Source: Pyrinomonadaceae bacterium (GTDB lineage: Bacteria; Acidobacteriota; Blastocatellia; Pyrinomonadales; Pyrinomonadaceae). From it: DNA of 64,000 nucleotides. Both the position numbers and the translations under genes were made by a program. Numbering within the stretch: position 1 is the stretch's first letter; every line of letters starts with the position of its first letter. The stretch covers positions 310,001 to 374,000 of the forward strand of contig DASUNM010000027.1 of the NCBI GenBank assembly GCA_036277115.1, written 5' to 3'. The notes beneath the pieces were generated by a model. It searched no databases, was not told the origin of the DNA, and worked only from the letters and a program-made list of their open reading frames with translations. This document shows, piece by piece, positions 1 to 8,608 of this stretch.

Positions 1-677
1 CGCGGAAGACGCAGAATCGGATTCCACTCGACCCGATAGATTTTGATTTGCGCCGGCTTGTCTACCGGCGTCCGGTCGAGCGCGGCGACAAGCTCGTCCG
101 GGTTCGAGATGTGCTCGCCATTAATCTCTTCAATCGTGTCGCCGCTCTGGATTGGAGAGGGATCACTTTTCTCGCGAGTGACGAAGCGCGCCGATCTCAA
201 CGGACTGTTCGGAAGTACGTCGCTGACTTTGACGCCTCGACCGACTGCGTAGTTTTCGAAGGTAAAGAGTCCGCTTAACACGGCCGCGGAAATCAGCACG
301 ATTACCAACGCGCGAAGGAGGCGCGGCGACCGAACGTTCTGCGCAAACAGGTAAGCGATGGTAAACAGCATCGCCGCGCGCAATTTTCCGATTGAAACCA
401 GCGGCTCGTAAGACAGAAACGAAGAAAGGCCGGTGAGGATGAAGAACGCGAGCAGCGGATAATCCAGCGGCGTTCGATGCAGTTTCGGCCGCGGCCAAAC
501 TGCCAGCCGCAACAGCCAGAACAGAATTCCCATCGCCCACGCAAACTGCGCCGCCGCGATCGAAATCGGCGCGGCGAACGCGAACAGAAAAAGCGTCGCC
601 AGGATCGCTCGATCCAGCCAGGCACCGAGCGGACCAGGCGCAATCTCACGCGATTTCAGACGTTGAGACGGGGTCAT
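1..677 (-). CDS. O-antigen ligase/polymerase-like membrane protein with PDZ-like segment (C-terminus outside window)
   Basis: The minus strand is open from an ATG at 677 to the window edge, giving 225 residues of a longer protein. The first 145 residues contain several hydrophobic helices separated by short basic loops, in the style of the Wzy/WaaL (O-antigen ligase) family, which acts in the inner membrane on lipid-linked glycans. Residues about 147-215 read like a PDZ domain inserted after these helices (GRGVKVSDVLPNSPL, then SGDTIEEINGE, then NPDELVAAL). The PDZ-like insertion suggests a periplasmic or outer loop that binds a peptide or regulates the enzyme. The family call is from hydrophobic pattern and remembered resemblance. 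The ligase domain proper would lie beyond position 1, so the enzymatic function cannot be confirmed here. No strong ribosome binding site is visible. Confidence 0.6.
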   Translation of the reverse strand, partial: MTPSQRLKSREIAPGPLGAWLDRAILATLFLFAFAAPISIAAAQFAWAMGILFWLLRLAVWPRPKLHRTPLDYPLLAFFILTGLSSFLSYEPLVSIGKLRAAMLFTIAYLFAQNVRSPRLLRALVIVLISAAVLSGLFTFENYAVGRGVKVSDVLPNSPLRSARFVTREKSDPSPIQSGDTIEEINGEHISNPDELVAALDRTPVDKPAQIKIYRVEWNPILRLP

Positions 678-853
678 GCGCTAGGATCGATCACCCAACG
701 AGCCGCGGAGCGGCGGCAGAAGGTAGCCCCTGGGCGTGAGCCCGTGAGAGATACCTCAAAAAAGGTCTGAGCCCTGAAGGGGCGACAGAATCTTTCACTC
801 ATGTTTAGAATCACGAAGCTCGGATTATATTCGACGATGAAAGAAACACTTGC
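678..853. repeat. Intergenic palindromic repeat cluster
   Basis: The stretch between the ligase-like gene and the peptidase holds GC-rich short inverted repeats. One unit (698-721, GAGCCGCGGAGCGGCGGCAG) recurs at 35628-35651. A following part resembles the hairpin and 'gcgacagaa' segments at 2115-2210 and 25811-25910. The last 50 bases are AT-rich and probably carry the promoter of the M20 peptidase. Confidence 0.55.
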
Positions 854-2098
854 ATGAATAATTGGACGCGCTCACTGCTTTTTATCTTACTTCTACCGTT
901 CGCGGGGTTTTCCCAAACCAAAACCGTGCAGGAGTACATCGATCAGGTGACCACCCTGTCGAATCGAGCCGATGTCAAAGCAGCTAACGACTACATCGAT
1001 CGCAACAGGGAAAGCATCCTGCGGGAATGGATCGCGATTACCGAAATCAATGCGCCTTCAGGACACGAACAACCACGCGCCAGGTACATCGAGAAGCTTC
1101 TGCGCAGTTATCAACTCGATGAAGTGCGATACGACTCCGCGGGCAATCTGATCGCGGTGCGCAAAGGAACGGGCGGCGGGCCGCGCATTGTCTTCGACGC
1201 GCACCTCGACACAGTCTTTCAGCCTGGCCTGCAAATCAAAGCGACTGTACGCGACGGCAAGGTGTATGCGCCCGGAGTTGGCGACGACACGCGCAACATC
1301 GAAGCGCTGCTGGCCACGATTCGCGCGTTGAACGACGCGAAGATCAAAACCAGAGGCGATCTCATCTTTGTGTTCACGGTCGAGGAAGAGACCACCTTCA
1401 AAGGCGTGAACGCTTTCATTCAAGATAACAAAGGCAAGGTGGATCACTACATCGCGCTCGACGGCGGTTACGAAGGTTTCACCTACGCCGGCATCGGCAT
1501 CAACTGGTACCGGCATCATTTCATTGGCCCGGGCGGGCACACGCGATCGCGCACGCCACCGTATTCAGCGACGCTGCCGCTGGCCCGCGCGATCGATCGC
1601 ATTTATCAGTTGAAAGTCCCGACGAACCCTTCGTCGAATCTGAATATCGGCATGCTGGGCGGCGCTGAAGTCGTCAACGCGAAGGCTGCGGATGCGTACT
1701 TTACCGTTGACCTGCGCTCAACGAGCAACGACGTGCTCGCCGATCTCGAGAAGCAGATTCAAACGATTCTCAACGAAGAGGCTGCGCGCGAAGGAATGAC
1801 CGTTAAGACCGAAGTGATCTCGAAATCACAGGCGGCTTCGATTCCCGGACACCGCGAGTCTTATCTCGTGCGCATGTCCGAAGCCGTGCATCGCGTGATG
1901 GGATTCGACCCGCCCATTACGAACGCCGGCTCAAACAATTCCAGTCCGGTTCTAATCGCAGGCATCTCTTCGATCTCAACCGGCGCCGGTCCATGTGAAG
2001 AGACGCACGCGCTGACAGAGAACTGCGAAATCGAACCGCTCTACAAAGGGATTAAAAAGATTTTGTTGTTGGAGTTGGCGCTAGGGGGGAGTAACTAG
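854..2098 (+). CDS. M20 family metallopeptidase, secreted
   Basis: This 414-residue protein starts with a short hydrophobic signal segment (LLFILLLPFAGFSQ) and then follows the M20 peptidase pattern. A metal-binding HLDTV motif sits near residue 118, GVGDD near 142, a catalytic and bridging EEE near 177, and a late HALTE metal ligand near 389. The middle part (GPGGHTRSR onward) is the dimerisation or lid domain of the family. M20 enzymes are two-zinc aminopeptidases, di- and tripeptidases or amidohydrolases. The length fits peptidase T or a carboxypeptidase G2-like member. Substrate cannot be told. The signal segment suggests periplasmic action, for example in peptide scavenging. It is monocistronic, with palindromic repeats on both sides. 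Confidence 0.85.
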   Translation: MNNWTRSLLFILLLPFAGFSQTKTVQEYIDQVTTLSNRADVKAANDYIDRNRESILREWIAITEINAPSGHEQPRARYIEKLLRSYQLDEVRYDSAGNLIAVRKGTGGGPRIVFDAHLDTVFQPGLQIKATVRDGKVYAPGVGDDTRNIEALLATIRALNDAKIKTRGDLIFVFTVEEETTFKGVNAFIQDNKGKVDHYIALDGGYEGFTYAGIGINWYRHHFIGPGGHTRSRTPPYSATLPLARAIDRIYQLKVPTNPSSNLNIGMLGGAEVVNAKAADAYFTVDLRSTSNDVLADLEKQIQTILNEEAAREGMTVKTEVISKSQAASIPGHRESYLVRMSEAVHRVMGFDPPITNAGSNNSSPVLIAGISSISTGAGPCEETHALTENCEIEPLYKGIKKILLLELALGGSN

Positions 2099-2114
2099 CC
2101 GTCGCGACAGCTTT

Positions 2115-2210
2115 CAAGTCCCGTAGGGACAAAATGTTTATAGAATTGAGTTCGTAAAATAATTAGAACCCATTTATGGGCGACAGAACATTTCCCTCCT
2201 AGCGGAGCTT
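2115..2210. repeat. Interspersed hairpin repeat, 'cccgtagggac' type
   Basis: The intergenic DNA carries two linked hairpins: cccgtaggga followed by caaaatgtttatagaa, then cccatttatgggcgacagaa. A close copy is at 25811-25910 (cccgttaggga, gtttatag, cccgtttacgggcgacagaa). The shared layout, and not only the hairpins, marks it as a dispersed repeat family. It lies between the convergent peptidase and VWFA genes, so it may also act as a bidirectional terminator. Confidence 0.6.
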
Positions 2211-2259
2211 GGATAATCGCTCGTTTCGGAATGCGCTCCCATCAGTTCGTCATGACCCT

Positions 2260-3399
2260 TCACTTCTGCTCCGGCACAAAGTACCCGCGGCGGCTGCGCA
2301 GATAGAGGCCGACGCGGCGGGAAGCGACTTCAATCTGCCGGTATTCGCCGGGTTTGGCTTCGGCGAGCGGTTTTGTCGGGCGATACGTCACGACAAACTC
2401 GGCGCCGATTTCCCGCGCGACGTTTTCCGCCTTCGCTAACATCTCTTCAGGGGCCATGGGCAGAAAAATACTGCCGCCAGTTTCCGCGGCTAATTCCGTC
2501 AGCCACTTCTCACTGTTAACTGCTTCGGCTTCGTAGGCTTTGCGGCGACGCTTCATCGCGGGATCAAACCGGATGGCGACGCCGAAGGATGGCGAGCGCG
2601 TCGAGCCGGGCGGCAGTGTGGGATCGTGCGCCACAACAGGATTCTCCGAGTTAGGGCGCTGACCGATGGTCACATTCGATTTCTGGTTTGGGTCTTTCTG
2701 GCGGACAAGTGTCGTGTAACTGATGATATGAATTGTCGCGCGCGCCGCAGTTAGCTGCTTGACGGCGTCGGCAAATTGAATTTTGCCACCCGGCGTTTGC
2801 ACCCCATCCGTAATTAAGACGACGTGACGGCTGCCTTCCGGCCGATCGGAAAGCAGTTCTGCTGCTTTGACCATCGACTCGAAAATCCTGGAGCGCTTCG
2901 CGGAAAACAACTTCCACTTCAGGATCTGCGCGACTTGATTGCGATCGTCTGTCCACGTCTGCAAAACGTCGGGGCGATCTCCCGATTGGAGGAGCGCAAT
3001 AGCATCCCCTTTCCGCATCAGCGACAACACACGCAAAGCGACATCGCGTGTCAGACTCGTCTTCTTGGCCATTCCACCCACGCCGCCGAGATCACCGCCA
3101 CCCGTATCGACCAGCAGTAAAACGTTCGCGGGAATATGCCGCACGCTTCGGATCTGTTGCGGCTTGCCGTCTTCCAAAACCAGCACGTCATCAATTTCAA
3201 GCCCGGCGTCCAAATGGCCTGCATTGTCGGTGGCGACAACCGGCAGACGGACTTCCTCAGTGAAAACTTTGACCGGGTCCTGGCCTTCTTTATCTTCGGG
3301 GGTCGGCGTTGGCGATGGCTTCGCAGTTTGAGCTGGTGCGATGGCGGCAGCAGAAATCAGCAGCGTCAAACCAAGAATAATAAATAAAGTGCGGCGCAA
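2260..3399 (-). CDS. VWFA-related acidobacterial domain secreted protein
   Basis: This 379-residue protein has a signal peptide (LFIILGLTLLISAAAIAPAQ), a short PSPTPTP linker and a von Willebrand factor A-type domain of the 'VWFA-related acidobacterial domain' family. It includes the MIDAS-like segment LLLVDTGGG and, later, HVVLITDGVQT. These proteins are abundant in Acidobacteriota and are thought to mediate adhesion or protein interaction outside the cytoplasm; function is not established. I place the start at the TTG at 3399, not at the upstream end of the open frame (3603). A good AGGAG box lies just before it, the signal peptide begins immediately after it, and the upstream part overlaps pta. 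It follows pta on the same strand after 76 bases and may be co-transcribed. Confidence 0.8.
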   Translation of the reverse strand: MRRTLFIILGLTLLISAAAIAPAQTAKPSPTPTPEDKEGQDPVKVFTEEVRLPVVATDNAGHLDAGLEIDDVLVLEDGKPQQIRSVRHIPANVLLLVDTGGGDLGGVGGMAKKTSLTRDVALRVLSLMRKGDAIALLQSGDRPDVLQTWTDDRNQVAQILKWKLFSAKRSRIFESMVKAAELLSDRPEGSRHVVLITDGVQTPGGKIQFADAVKQLTAARATIHIISYTTLVRQKDPNQKSNVTIGQRPNSENPVVAHDPTLPPGSTRSPSFGVAIRFDPAMKRRRKAYEAEAVNSEKWLTELAAETGGSIFLPMAPEEMLAKAENVAREIGAEFVVTYRPTKPLAEAKPGEYRQIEVASRRVGLYLRSRRGYFVPEQK

Positions 3400-3475
3400 A
3401 TTGTTCTCCTCTAACTGGTGAAGGTGTGCGAGGGTTTGATGCGTGCGCGGCGGCCGGGACGTTGCCTTCCGAAAC

Positions 3476-4486
3476 TCAACCGCCTGATTTTCTCGCCTGA
3501 GCTTGAACCGCAGTAATGGCGATGGCGTCCACGATATCTTCCGGTTTGCAGCCGCGGGAAAGATCGTTCGCAGGACGGTCCAAGCCCTGCAAAATCGGGC
3601 CAATAGCTGTCGCCCCGGCCAGACGCTCAGTCAATTTGTAAGCGATGTTGCCCGCCTGTAGGTCAGGAAAGATGAGCACATTGGCGCGGCCCGCGACCGG
3701 CGAGCCAGGCGCCTTCGATTGACCAATGGCCGCCACGAGCGCGGCGTCGGCCTGGAGCTCGCCGTCAATCTCGATTTGCGGCGCGCGCGCGCGAACGGTC
3801 CGCGTCGCTTCGACGACTTTGTCGATCAGTTTGTGTTTCGCGCTGCCTTTAGTTGAAAACGACAGCATCGCGACGCGAGGCTCGGCGCCAATTAAGGCGC
3901 GGCAGGAATCAGCTGAGGCAATGGCGATTTCGGCGAGTTCGGCGGCGCTCGGCTCGATCACGACGCCGCAGTCGGCGTAGATCATGGCGCCGTTGTGACC
4001 GATGCTATCGTCGCGCAGGGCCATCAAGAAAAAACTCGACACCAGCTTGTAGCCCGGCCGCACACCGATACAGTGCAGCGCGGCGCGCACAGTGTGCGAG
4101 GTGGTGTTCGTCGCGCCCGCGACTGAACCGTCCGCGCGTCCGGCGCGCACCATCAGGTTTCCGTAGTAGAGCGGATCGCGTAAAGCAGTGCGGGCTTCGT
4201 CGAGCGTCATGCCCTTCGCGCGGCGCGCGTCGTACAGTAACGACACCATCTTGTCGAGGTCGCCCGCGCGCTGGTGATCGATCACCTCGACGCCGCCCAG
4301 GTCGGCGCCTGACTGTCGCGCCGCCTCGCGCAGCTTGTCTTCCGATCCCAGCACGGTAATGCGCGCCAGACGTTGTCGCGCCGCGGCGCCGGCCGCGATT
4401 AATGTCCGTGGATCTTCGCCTTCCGGCAACACGATGTGTTGCGGATCAGAAGCAGCACGTTGGCGGATTTGATCGAGAATGGACAC
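3476..4486 (-). CDS. pta: Phosphate acetyltransferase
   Basis: This 336-residue protein has the length and motifs of the short, single-domain phosphotransacetylase family. It opens with [11 protein letters not shown], followed by [12 protein letters not shown] and later [20 protein letters not shown], the conserved substrate-binding stretch. It interconverts acetyl-CoA plus phosphate and acetyl phosphate plus CoA in the cytosol, normally in partnership with acetate kinase, which is not in this window. The related phosphate butyryltransferase family is possible but less likely given these motifs. It is divergent from the DUF1232 gene, with a long inverted repeat between them. Confidence 0.9.
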   Translation of the reverse strand: MSILDQIRQRAASDPQHIVLPEGEDPRTLIAAGAAARQRLARITVLGSEDKLREAARQSGADLGGVEVIDHQRAGDLDKMVSLLYDARRAKGMTLDEARTALRDPLYYGNLMVRAGRADGSVAGATNTTSHTVRAALHCIGVRPGYKLVSSFFLMALRDDSIGHNGAMIYADCGVVIEPSAAELAEIAIASADSCRALIGAEPRVAMLSFSTKGSAKHKLIDKVVEATRTVRARAPQIEIDGELQADAALVAAIGQSKAPGSPVAGRANVLIFPDLQAGNIAYKLTERLAGATAIGPILQGLDRPANDLSRGCKPEDIVDAIAITAVQAQARKSGG

Positions 4487-4493
4487 GGTTACT

Positions 4494-4668
4494 GTCGGTG
4501 GTCAGTTGTCAGTGGTCAGTGATCAAAAGGCGTTCGAAATCTATCATGAGTCCGCAGAGGCTGAAAGGTTGCGGGGCGCAGAGCGGTCAATTAGACTTTT
4601 GTGAGCAACAGAACCGCGAAACGAATGAAGACGTATTTGCAACTGACCACTGACAACTAACTACCGAC
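4494..4668. repeat. Inverted-repeat element with 'gtcagttgtcagtggtcagt' arms
   Basis: A 27-base left arm (4494-4520) is almost the exact reverse complement of 4642-4668, with about 120 bases of unrelated sequence between. The arms are built from near-tandem GTCAGTTGTC-like units. The element fills the gap between divergent pta and the DUF1232 gene. It has the structure of a small MITE-like or foldback element but has no visible transposase. A shorter relative is at 30641-30720. Confidence 0.7.
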
Positions 4669-4686
4669 TAATCACAACTAACGACC

Positions 4687-5202
4687 ATGTCCAAACTTAA
4701 ACTTAAAAGCCGCATGAAGAACCTGCTCATGTTCCTCCCAAACATGATTGCCCTGTCGGGACGTCTGATGGTTGATAAGCGCGTGCCGGTCACTGAGCGC
4801 GCGTTATTCGCGGCCGCGGTCATCTATGCAATTATCCCGTTTGATTTTCTGCCGGACATGATTCCGTTTCTTGGGCAGATTGACGATCTGTTCCTGGTCG
4901 CGTTGACGCTGCTGCGATTGATCGGGCGCACTGATGACAAAGTCGTGCGCGAGCACTGGCGTGGCGGCGGTGACATCGTCGCCCTGGCGGAGTCAGCCGC
5001 GGCGATTGCTCCGGCGCTGATGCCGAAGCGCGTGTCGCGAGTCCTGTCGGCCAAAGTAAATCCCACTGCCGAAGGCACAGGCCTACTCGTTAAGGGTTCT
5101 AAAATGGAGCCGTTGTTTGTTGCCGAACCCGAACGTCAGTTGACGGAAGAAGACGAACACAAACGTCGCCGCAGCAGCATCCGTGAAGTGAAATCCGCCT
5201 GA
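4687..5202 (+). CDS. DUF1232 (YkvA-like) membrane protein
   Basis: This 171-residue protein contains the short DUF1232 signature around residues 45-85, where RALFAAAVIYAIIPFDFLPD is followed by a hydrophobic helix containing IDDLFLVALTLL. The family is small, membrane-associated and of unknown function. A C-terminal tail of about 60 polar residues follows. The ATG at 4687 fits the usual length before the domain. It stands alone, divergent from pta and convergent with mqnC. Confidence 0.75.
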   Translation: MSKLKLKSRMKNLLMFLPNMIALSGRLMVDKRVPVTERALFAAAVIYAIIPFDFLPDMIPFLGQIDDLFLVALTLLRLIGRTDDKVVREHWRGGGDIVALAESAAAIAPALMPKRVSRVLSAKVNPTAEGTGLLVKGSKMEPLFVAEPERQLTEEDEHKRRRSSIREVKSA

Positions 5203-5220
5203 AGGTTGGTCAGGCATTTC

Positions 5221-5240
5221 TCTCCCTCTGGGAGAGGGAG
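5221..5240. terminator. Short hairpin between convergent genes
   Basis: A TCTCCC/GGGAGA stem with a three-base loop lies 19 bases after the DUF1232 stop and 11 bases before the mqnC stop, so it could end transcription from both sides. The same 'ctctccc-gggagag' unit occurs at 62680-62698 and 62819-62837, so it is also a dispersed repeat. No uridine tract is visible. Confidence 0.4.
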
Positions 5241-5250
5241 ATAAAGCGCC

Positions 5251-6405
5251 CTAGGCAACCACTACTTTCAATTGGCGTGAGTTTGTCGTTTGAGGTGTGA
5301 TTGTCTGCTCGCGTGCTTCGCGCTCTTCGCGTGACACGTGACGATAAAGAATGTCGCGCTGCTGGGGAATGAAACCGGCTTCGGTGATCAGGTAACGCAG
5401 CATCTCTTCCGACGCGCGATTGTGCGCGCCCGCCGCCGAGACGACATTCTCTTCAATCATGATCGAGCCCATGTCGTTCGCGCCGAAGCGTAACCCGACC
5501 TGGCCGAGACGCAGGCCCTGCGTCAGCCACGACGATTGGAAGTTTTCAATGTTGTCGAGAAACAGCACTGAGACGGCGAGCATCTTGAGATAATCAATTC
5601 CGGTCGGCTCGTCCTTAATCTTTCGTCCCAGCGCGGTGTTTTCACGCTGAAACGTCCACGGAATAAACGCGAAGAAGCCGCCCGTCTCATCCTGAACATC
5701 GCGGATCCTTTGCAAATGTCGCACGCGATGCTCCACGCGATCACCGATGCCGAACATCATCGTCGCCGATGATTTCAAACCAACTCGGTGGACAGCTCGC
5801 ATCACGTCGAGCCATTCATCCGTCGTGCATTTTGTCGCGACGCGCTTCCGAACTTCGTCGTCGAGAATCTCTGCGCCGCCGCCCGGCAGACTATAGAGTC
5901 CCGCGTCCTTCAGCCGCCGCATAATCGTTTCGTAATCCAGACCGGTAATCAGGTGGATGTTGTGAATCTCAGGCGGCGAGAAGCAATGCAGTTGAAAGCC
6001 CGGATACTTCGCGCTGAGGTTGCGCAGCAGATCTTCATACCACTCAATTCCGAAATCAGGATGCAGCCCGCCCTGCATCAGAACGCCCGTGCCGCCCAGC
6101 GCGATAGTCTCGTCAATCTTTTCGCAAATCTCATCGAGCGTGCGCACGTAGGTGTCGGGCGCGCCCGGCCGTCGATAGAATGCGCAAAACGTGCAGACGA
6201 CATTGCAGACGTTGGTATAGTTAACGTTTCGATCGATGATGTAGGTGACAATGTTGTCGGGATGCTTGCGCTTGCGAATCTCGTCCGCCGCCGCGCCTAT
6301 TTTCGCGACGTCGTGCGACTCGAGCAGCGCCGTGCAATCGTCGGTAGTCAGTCGTACGCCGGCGAGCGCGCGATCGAGGATCGGTTGAATATCGGTGGTC
6401 GTCAC
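5251..6405 (-). CDS. mqnC: Cyclic dehypoxanthinyl futalosine synthase (radical SAM)
   Basis: This 384-residue protein is a radical SAM enzyme with the CxxxCxxC cluster motif at C67, C71 and C74 (CNVVCTFCAFYR). It carries the strongly conserved stretch GGTGVLMQGGLHPD near residue 105 and LHCFSPPEI near 140. These match MqnC, which cyclises dehypoxanthine futalosine to the cyclic form in the futalosine route to menaquinone. The close relatives MqnE and CofH are less likely, because the 'CAFYRRPG' context and the QGGLHP motif followed by a WYEDLLR helix are MqnC-like. The other mqn genes are not in this window. Menaquinone made by this route would serve the respiratory chain that drives the ATP synthase encoded here. 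Confidence 0.88.
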   Translation of the reverse strand: MTTTDIQPILDRALAGVRLTTDDCTALLESHDVAKIGAAADEIRKRKHPDNIVTYIIDRNVNYTNVCNVVCTFCAFYRRPGAPDTYVRTLDEICEKIDETIALGGTGVLMQGGLHPDFGIEWYEDLLRNLSAKYPGFQLHCFSPPEIHNIHLITGLDYETIMRRLKDAGLYSLPGGGAEILDDEVRKRVATKCTTDEWLDVMRAVHRVGLKSSATMMFGIGDRVEHRVRHLQRIRDVQDETGGFFAFIPWTFQRENTALGRKIKDEPTGIDYLKMLAVSVLFLDNIENFQSSWLTQGLRLGQVGLRFGANDMGSIMIEENVVSAAGAHNRASEEMLRYLITEAGFIPQQRDILYRHVSREEREAREQTITPQTTNSRQLKVVVA

Positions 6406-6716
6406 GTTTGTAGTCTATTTAGTTGGCAGGCAATAGTACAACCGGCTCCCGGCCGTCGCGATCAAGCCAGAATAGCCTGTTTTGGGTCCGGCCTGGCTTT
6501 CGTCTGATAACTTACGGAACAATTCTAAACGCCGGGCGTCCAGTAGCTAGCGCAATTTTTCGTGGCCGTCGGGAAACGTCGAGGTTATCAGGCGCTTCAA
6601 AGCAACGAATCAAGCACTCGTCAGTTCACATTTGATGAGAACACCGGTGTTCGCAAGTTCGGCCCGGCTTCATCGTTCTCAACCCAAGTGCCGCGGTTAT
6701 AAGAAAGGACGTAGCG
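6406..6716. other. Intergenic region, divergent promoters presumed
   Basis: These 311 bases separate mqnC from the secreted helical protein and must contain both promoters. I see no RNA gene, no convincing ORF and no dispersed repeat of the types found elsewhere. There are only weak imperfect repeats containing 'ccggc' and 'gcctg'. Confidence 0.4.
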
Positions 6717-8486
6717 ATGTACCGTCGACTCGCATTGCTCCTGCTGCTCGCTCTGGTTCCCCTCATTTCGCAAACGACACCTGGGCAAGAGATCCAACGT
6801 CACTCAAATAGTGCGCCCGCCCCTTCGCCCTCGCCGACAATTGATCCCGCGGTTGAGAAGAAAGCACTCGATTTGCTGGAGTCTATCTCGGACCAGTCTG
6901 CCAAGTTTAACTCAGCCGCGAACCGAATACGCGCGTCCGCCGCGATTGCGGACTTGCTCTGGCGGAGGGATGAAAACCGCGCGCGCGCTTTGTTCAAGGG
7001 AGCGATCACGCAACTCGCGACGCATATTGCTGAGACGGACTTTGGTGACGTTGAGCGTTATCAGGAGATTTCGAGGTTTCACGAGCTCAGGCAAAATTTG
7101 GTGATGCGAATCGCCGCGCACGATCCGGAACTGGCGCTGACTGCACTTCGACAAACTCGCTTGCCCGGGACCGTCACACACCAGTGGCTTCCGCAGCAAG
7201 AATCCAACCTTGAGCTTACGCTTGCGAATTTCATTGTCGCGAAGAATCCGGAACTCGCGCTAAAAATTGCACGGGCCAGTCTGTCGCGCGGTGTGACCTG
7301 GAACCTCACTTCGTTGTTGTCGCAACTTGCGCAGAAGGACGTTAAGTCGGCGCAAGGTTTCTATGGCGAAATAGTCGCCCGTTTGAAGAGCGAGGACCTT
7401 GGTAAGAATTCAGATCCGGCAAATTATGCTTTACACCTTTTAAGTTCGTTCCAGCCACCGCAAGCGGATGAACAGACGTTTCGGGATCTCTTCACGATGG
7501 TGCTTTCTTCGTTATTCAGTCTTAATCGCGAAACGCAGAGCGGCATCAACATGGCGCAAAACTTTTATCACCAACTGGACGGGCTGATGCCGCTGGTTGA
7601 GAAGTATGCCGCTTCTCGCACCACAGACCTCCGTACCTGGATGCGAACGGTGGAACGCACACTCGATCCCGGCATGCAAATGTATAAGGAGCTAAGTCGT
7701 CTCAGCCAGACGGCAAGCCTCGACGACATCCTGGCGTTGGCTGAAAAGCAACCATCTGAATTCAAGACTATGGCCTATCAGCATGCGGCTGGGAAAGCAT
7801 TGACCAGCGGCGACGTGACTCGTGCGAAAGAAATCATCGAGATGATCCCGGATCTGTTTCAACGCCGGCAGATGCTTGATCAGCTCGAGGCGCACAATGC
7901 GAGAAATCTGAAGGGCGACGACCAGCTGACCTCCGCGCGCGCTTTGATTGAGAAAGCGCGAACGGTAACGCGAAAAGTAGAATTAATAGCGCAAATCGCG
8001 AATTCACTTGCCGCTAACAATAAGAAAACCGAAGCGCTCGAGCTGTTGAATGACGGAAAGATTCTGGTCACGGCGACGCCGTCGTCCGCAGAGCAAGTGA
8101 AGGCCCAACTGCGTCTGGCCCAGGCCTACGCAGCGCTGGACCCCGATCAAGCCTTTGCCATTGTTCAGCCGTTGATCATTCGGTTGAATGAGTTGTTGGC
8201 AGCGGCTGCTGTTCTGGACGGAATAGATTTTCGCTATTTGAAAGACGGCGAATGGGAAATGCCGGGCGTGAATAATCTGGGAATGATCGTGAGCAGACTA
8301 AACCAAATCCTCACCGTTCTCGGCCGGATTGACTTCGATCGAGCGCTCTCGTTTGTCGCGCAGATAGACCGGCCGGAAATCCGCATCATGATCCAAATCG
8401 ATATCGCCCAGGTAGTACTGACTGGTGGATCCGCGGACCAACGTTTCAATGGGCCAACCATGTTGCGAAGCCACATAATGAATTGA
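6717..8486 (+). CDS. Secreted alpha-helical repeat protein of unknown function
   Basis: This 589-residue protein has a clear signal peptide (RRLALLLLLALVPLISQTTPG), a short Pro/Ser-rich segment with APAPSPSPT, and then almost entirely helical sequence. Repeated patterns such as LALKIARASLSRG, AKEIIEMIPD and ALDPDQAFAIVQPL recall TPR or HEAT-like solenoids. I do not recognise a named family. The helices suggest a periplasmic scaffold or binding protein. The start ATG is well placed before the signal peptide. The C-terminus (TMLRSHIMN) is unlike the rest, so a frameshift near the end cannot be excluded. It is followed on the same strand by cmk, 122 bases away. Confidence 0.65.
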   Translation: MYRRLALLLLLALVPLISQTTPGQEIQRHSNSAPAPSPSPTIDPAVEKKALDLLESISDQSAKFNSAANRIRASAAIADLLWRRDENRARALFKGAITQLATHIAETDFGDVERYQEISRFHELRQNLVMRIAAHDPELALTALRQTRLPGTVTHQWLPQQESNLELTLANFIVAKNPELALKIARASLSRGVTWNLTSLLSQLAQKDVKSAQGFYGEIVARLKSEDLGKNSDPANYALHLLSSFQPPQADEQTFRDLFTMVLSSLFSLNRETQSGINMAQNFYHQLDGLMPLVEKYAASRTTDLRTWMRTVERTLDPGMQMYKELSRLSQTASLDDILALAEKQPSEFKTMAYQHAAGKALTSGDVTRAKEIIEMIPDLFQRRQMLDQLEAHNARNLKGDDQLTSARALIEKARTVTRKVELIAQIANSLAANNKKTEALELLNDGKILVTATPSSAEQVKAQLRLAQAYAALDPDQAFAIVQPLIIRLNELLAAAAVLDGIDFRYLKDGEWEMPGVNNLGMIVSRLNQILTVLGRIDFDRALSFVAQIDRPEIRIMIQIDIAQVVLTGGSADQRFNGPTMLRSHIMN

Positions 8487-8608
8487 CCGTGACTGATCCC
8501 AGACCACCGGTGAGCGGGAGCGGAAGCTCTCATACGACCGCTCATCCATCGGAAATCACCGGATAAGGTTGTCGACCGCAGAAGCTGCGAATAGTATTCT
8601 GCTGGCAA

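Noticed and set aside
43..278. Plus-strand open frames at the window start
   Set aside because: The minus strand encodes a continuous membrane protein with a PDZ-like segment over the same bases; the plus-strand products have no features.
2260..3603. Longer start of the VWFA protein at 3603
   Set aside because: The extra 68 residues overlap pta, precede the signal peptide and lack a ribosome binding site, while TTG 3399 has AGGAG.
4494..4668. CRISPR-like array of 'gtcagt' units
   Set aside because: Units are short, imperfect and arranged as inverted arms with a single spacer; there is no regular repeat-spacer pattern and no cas gene.
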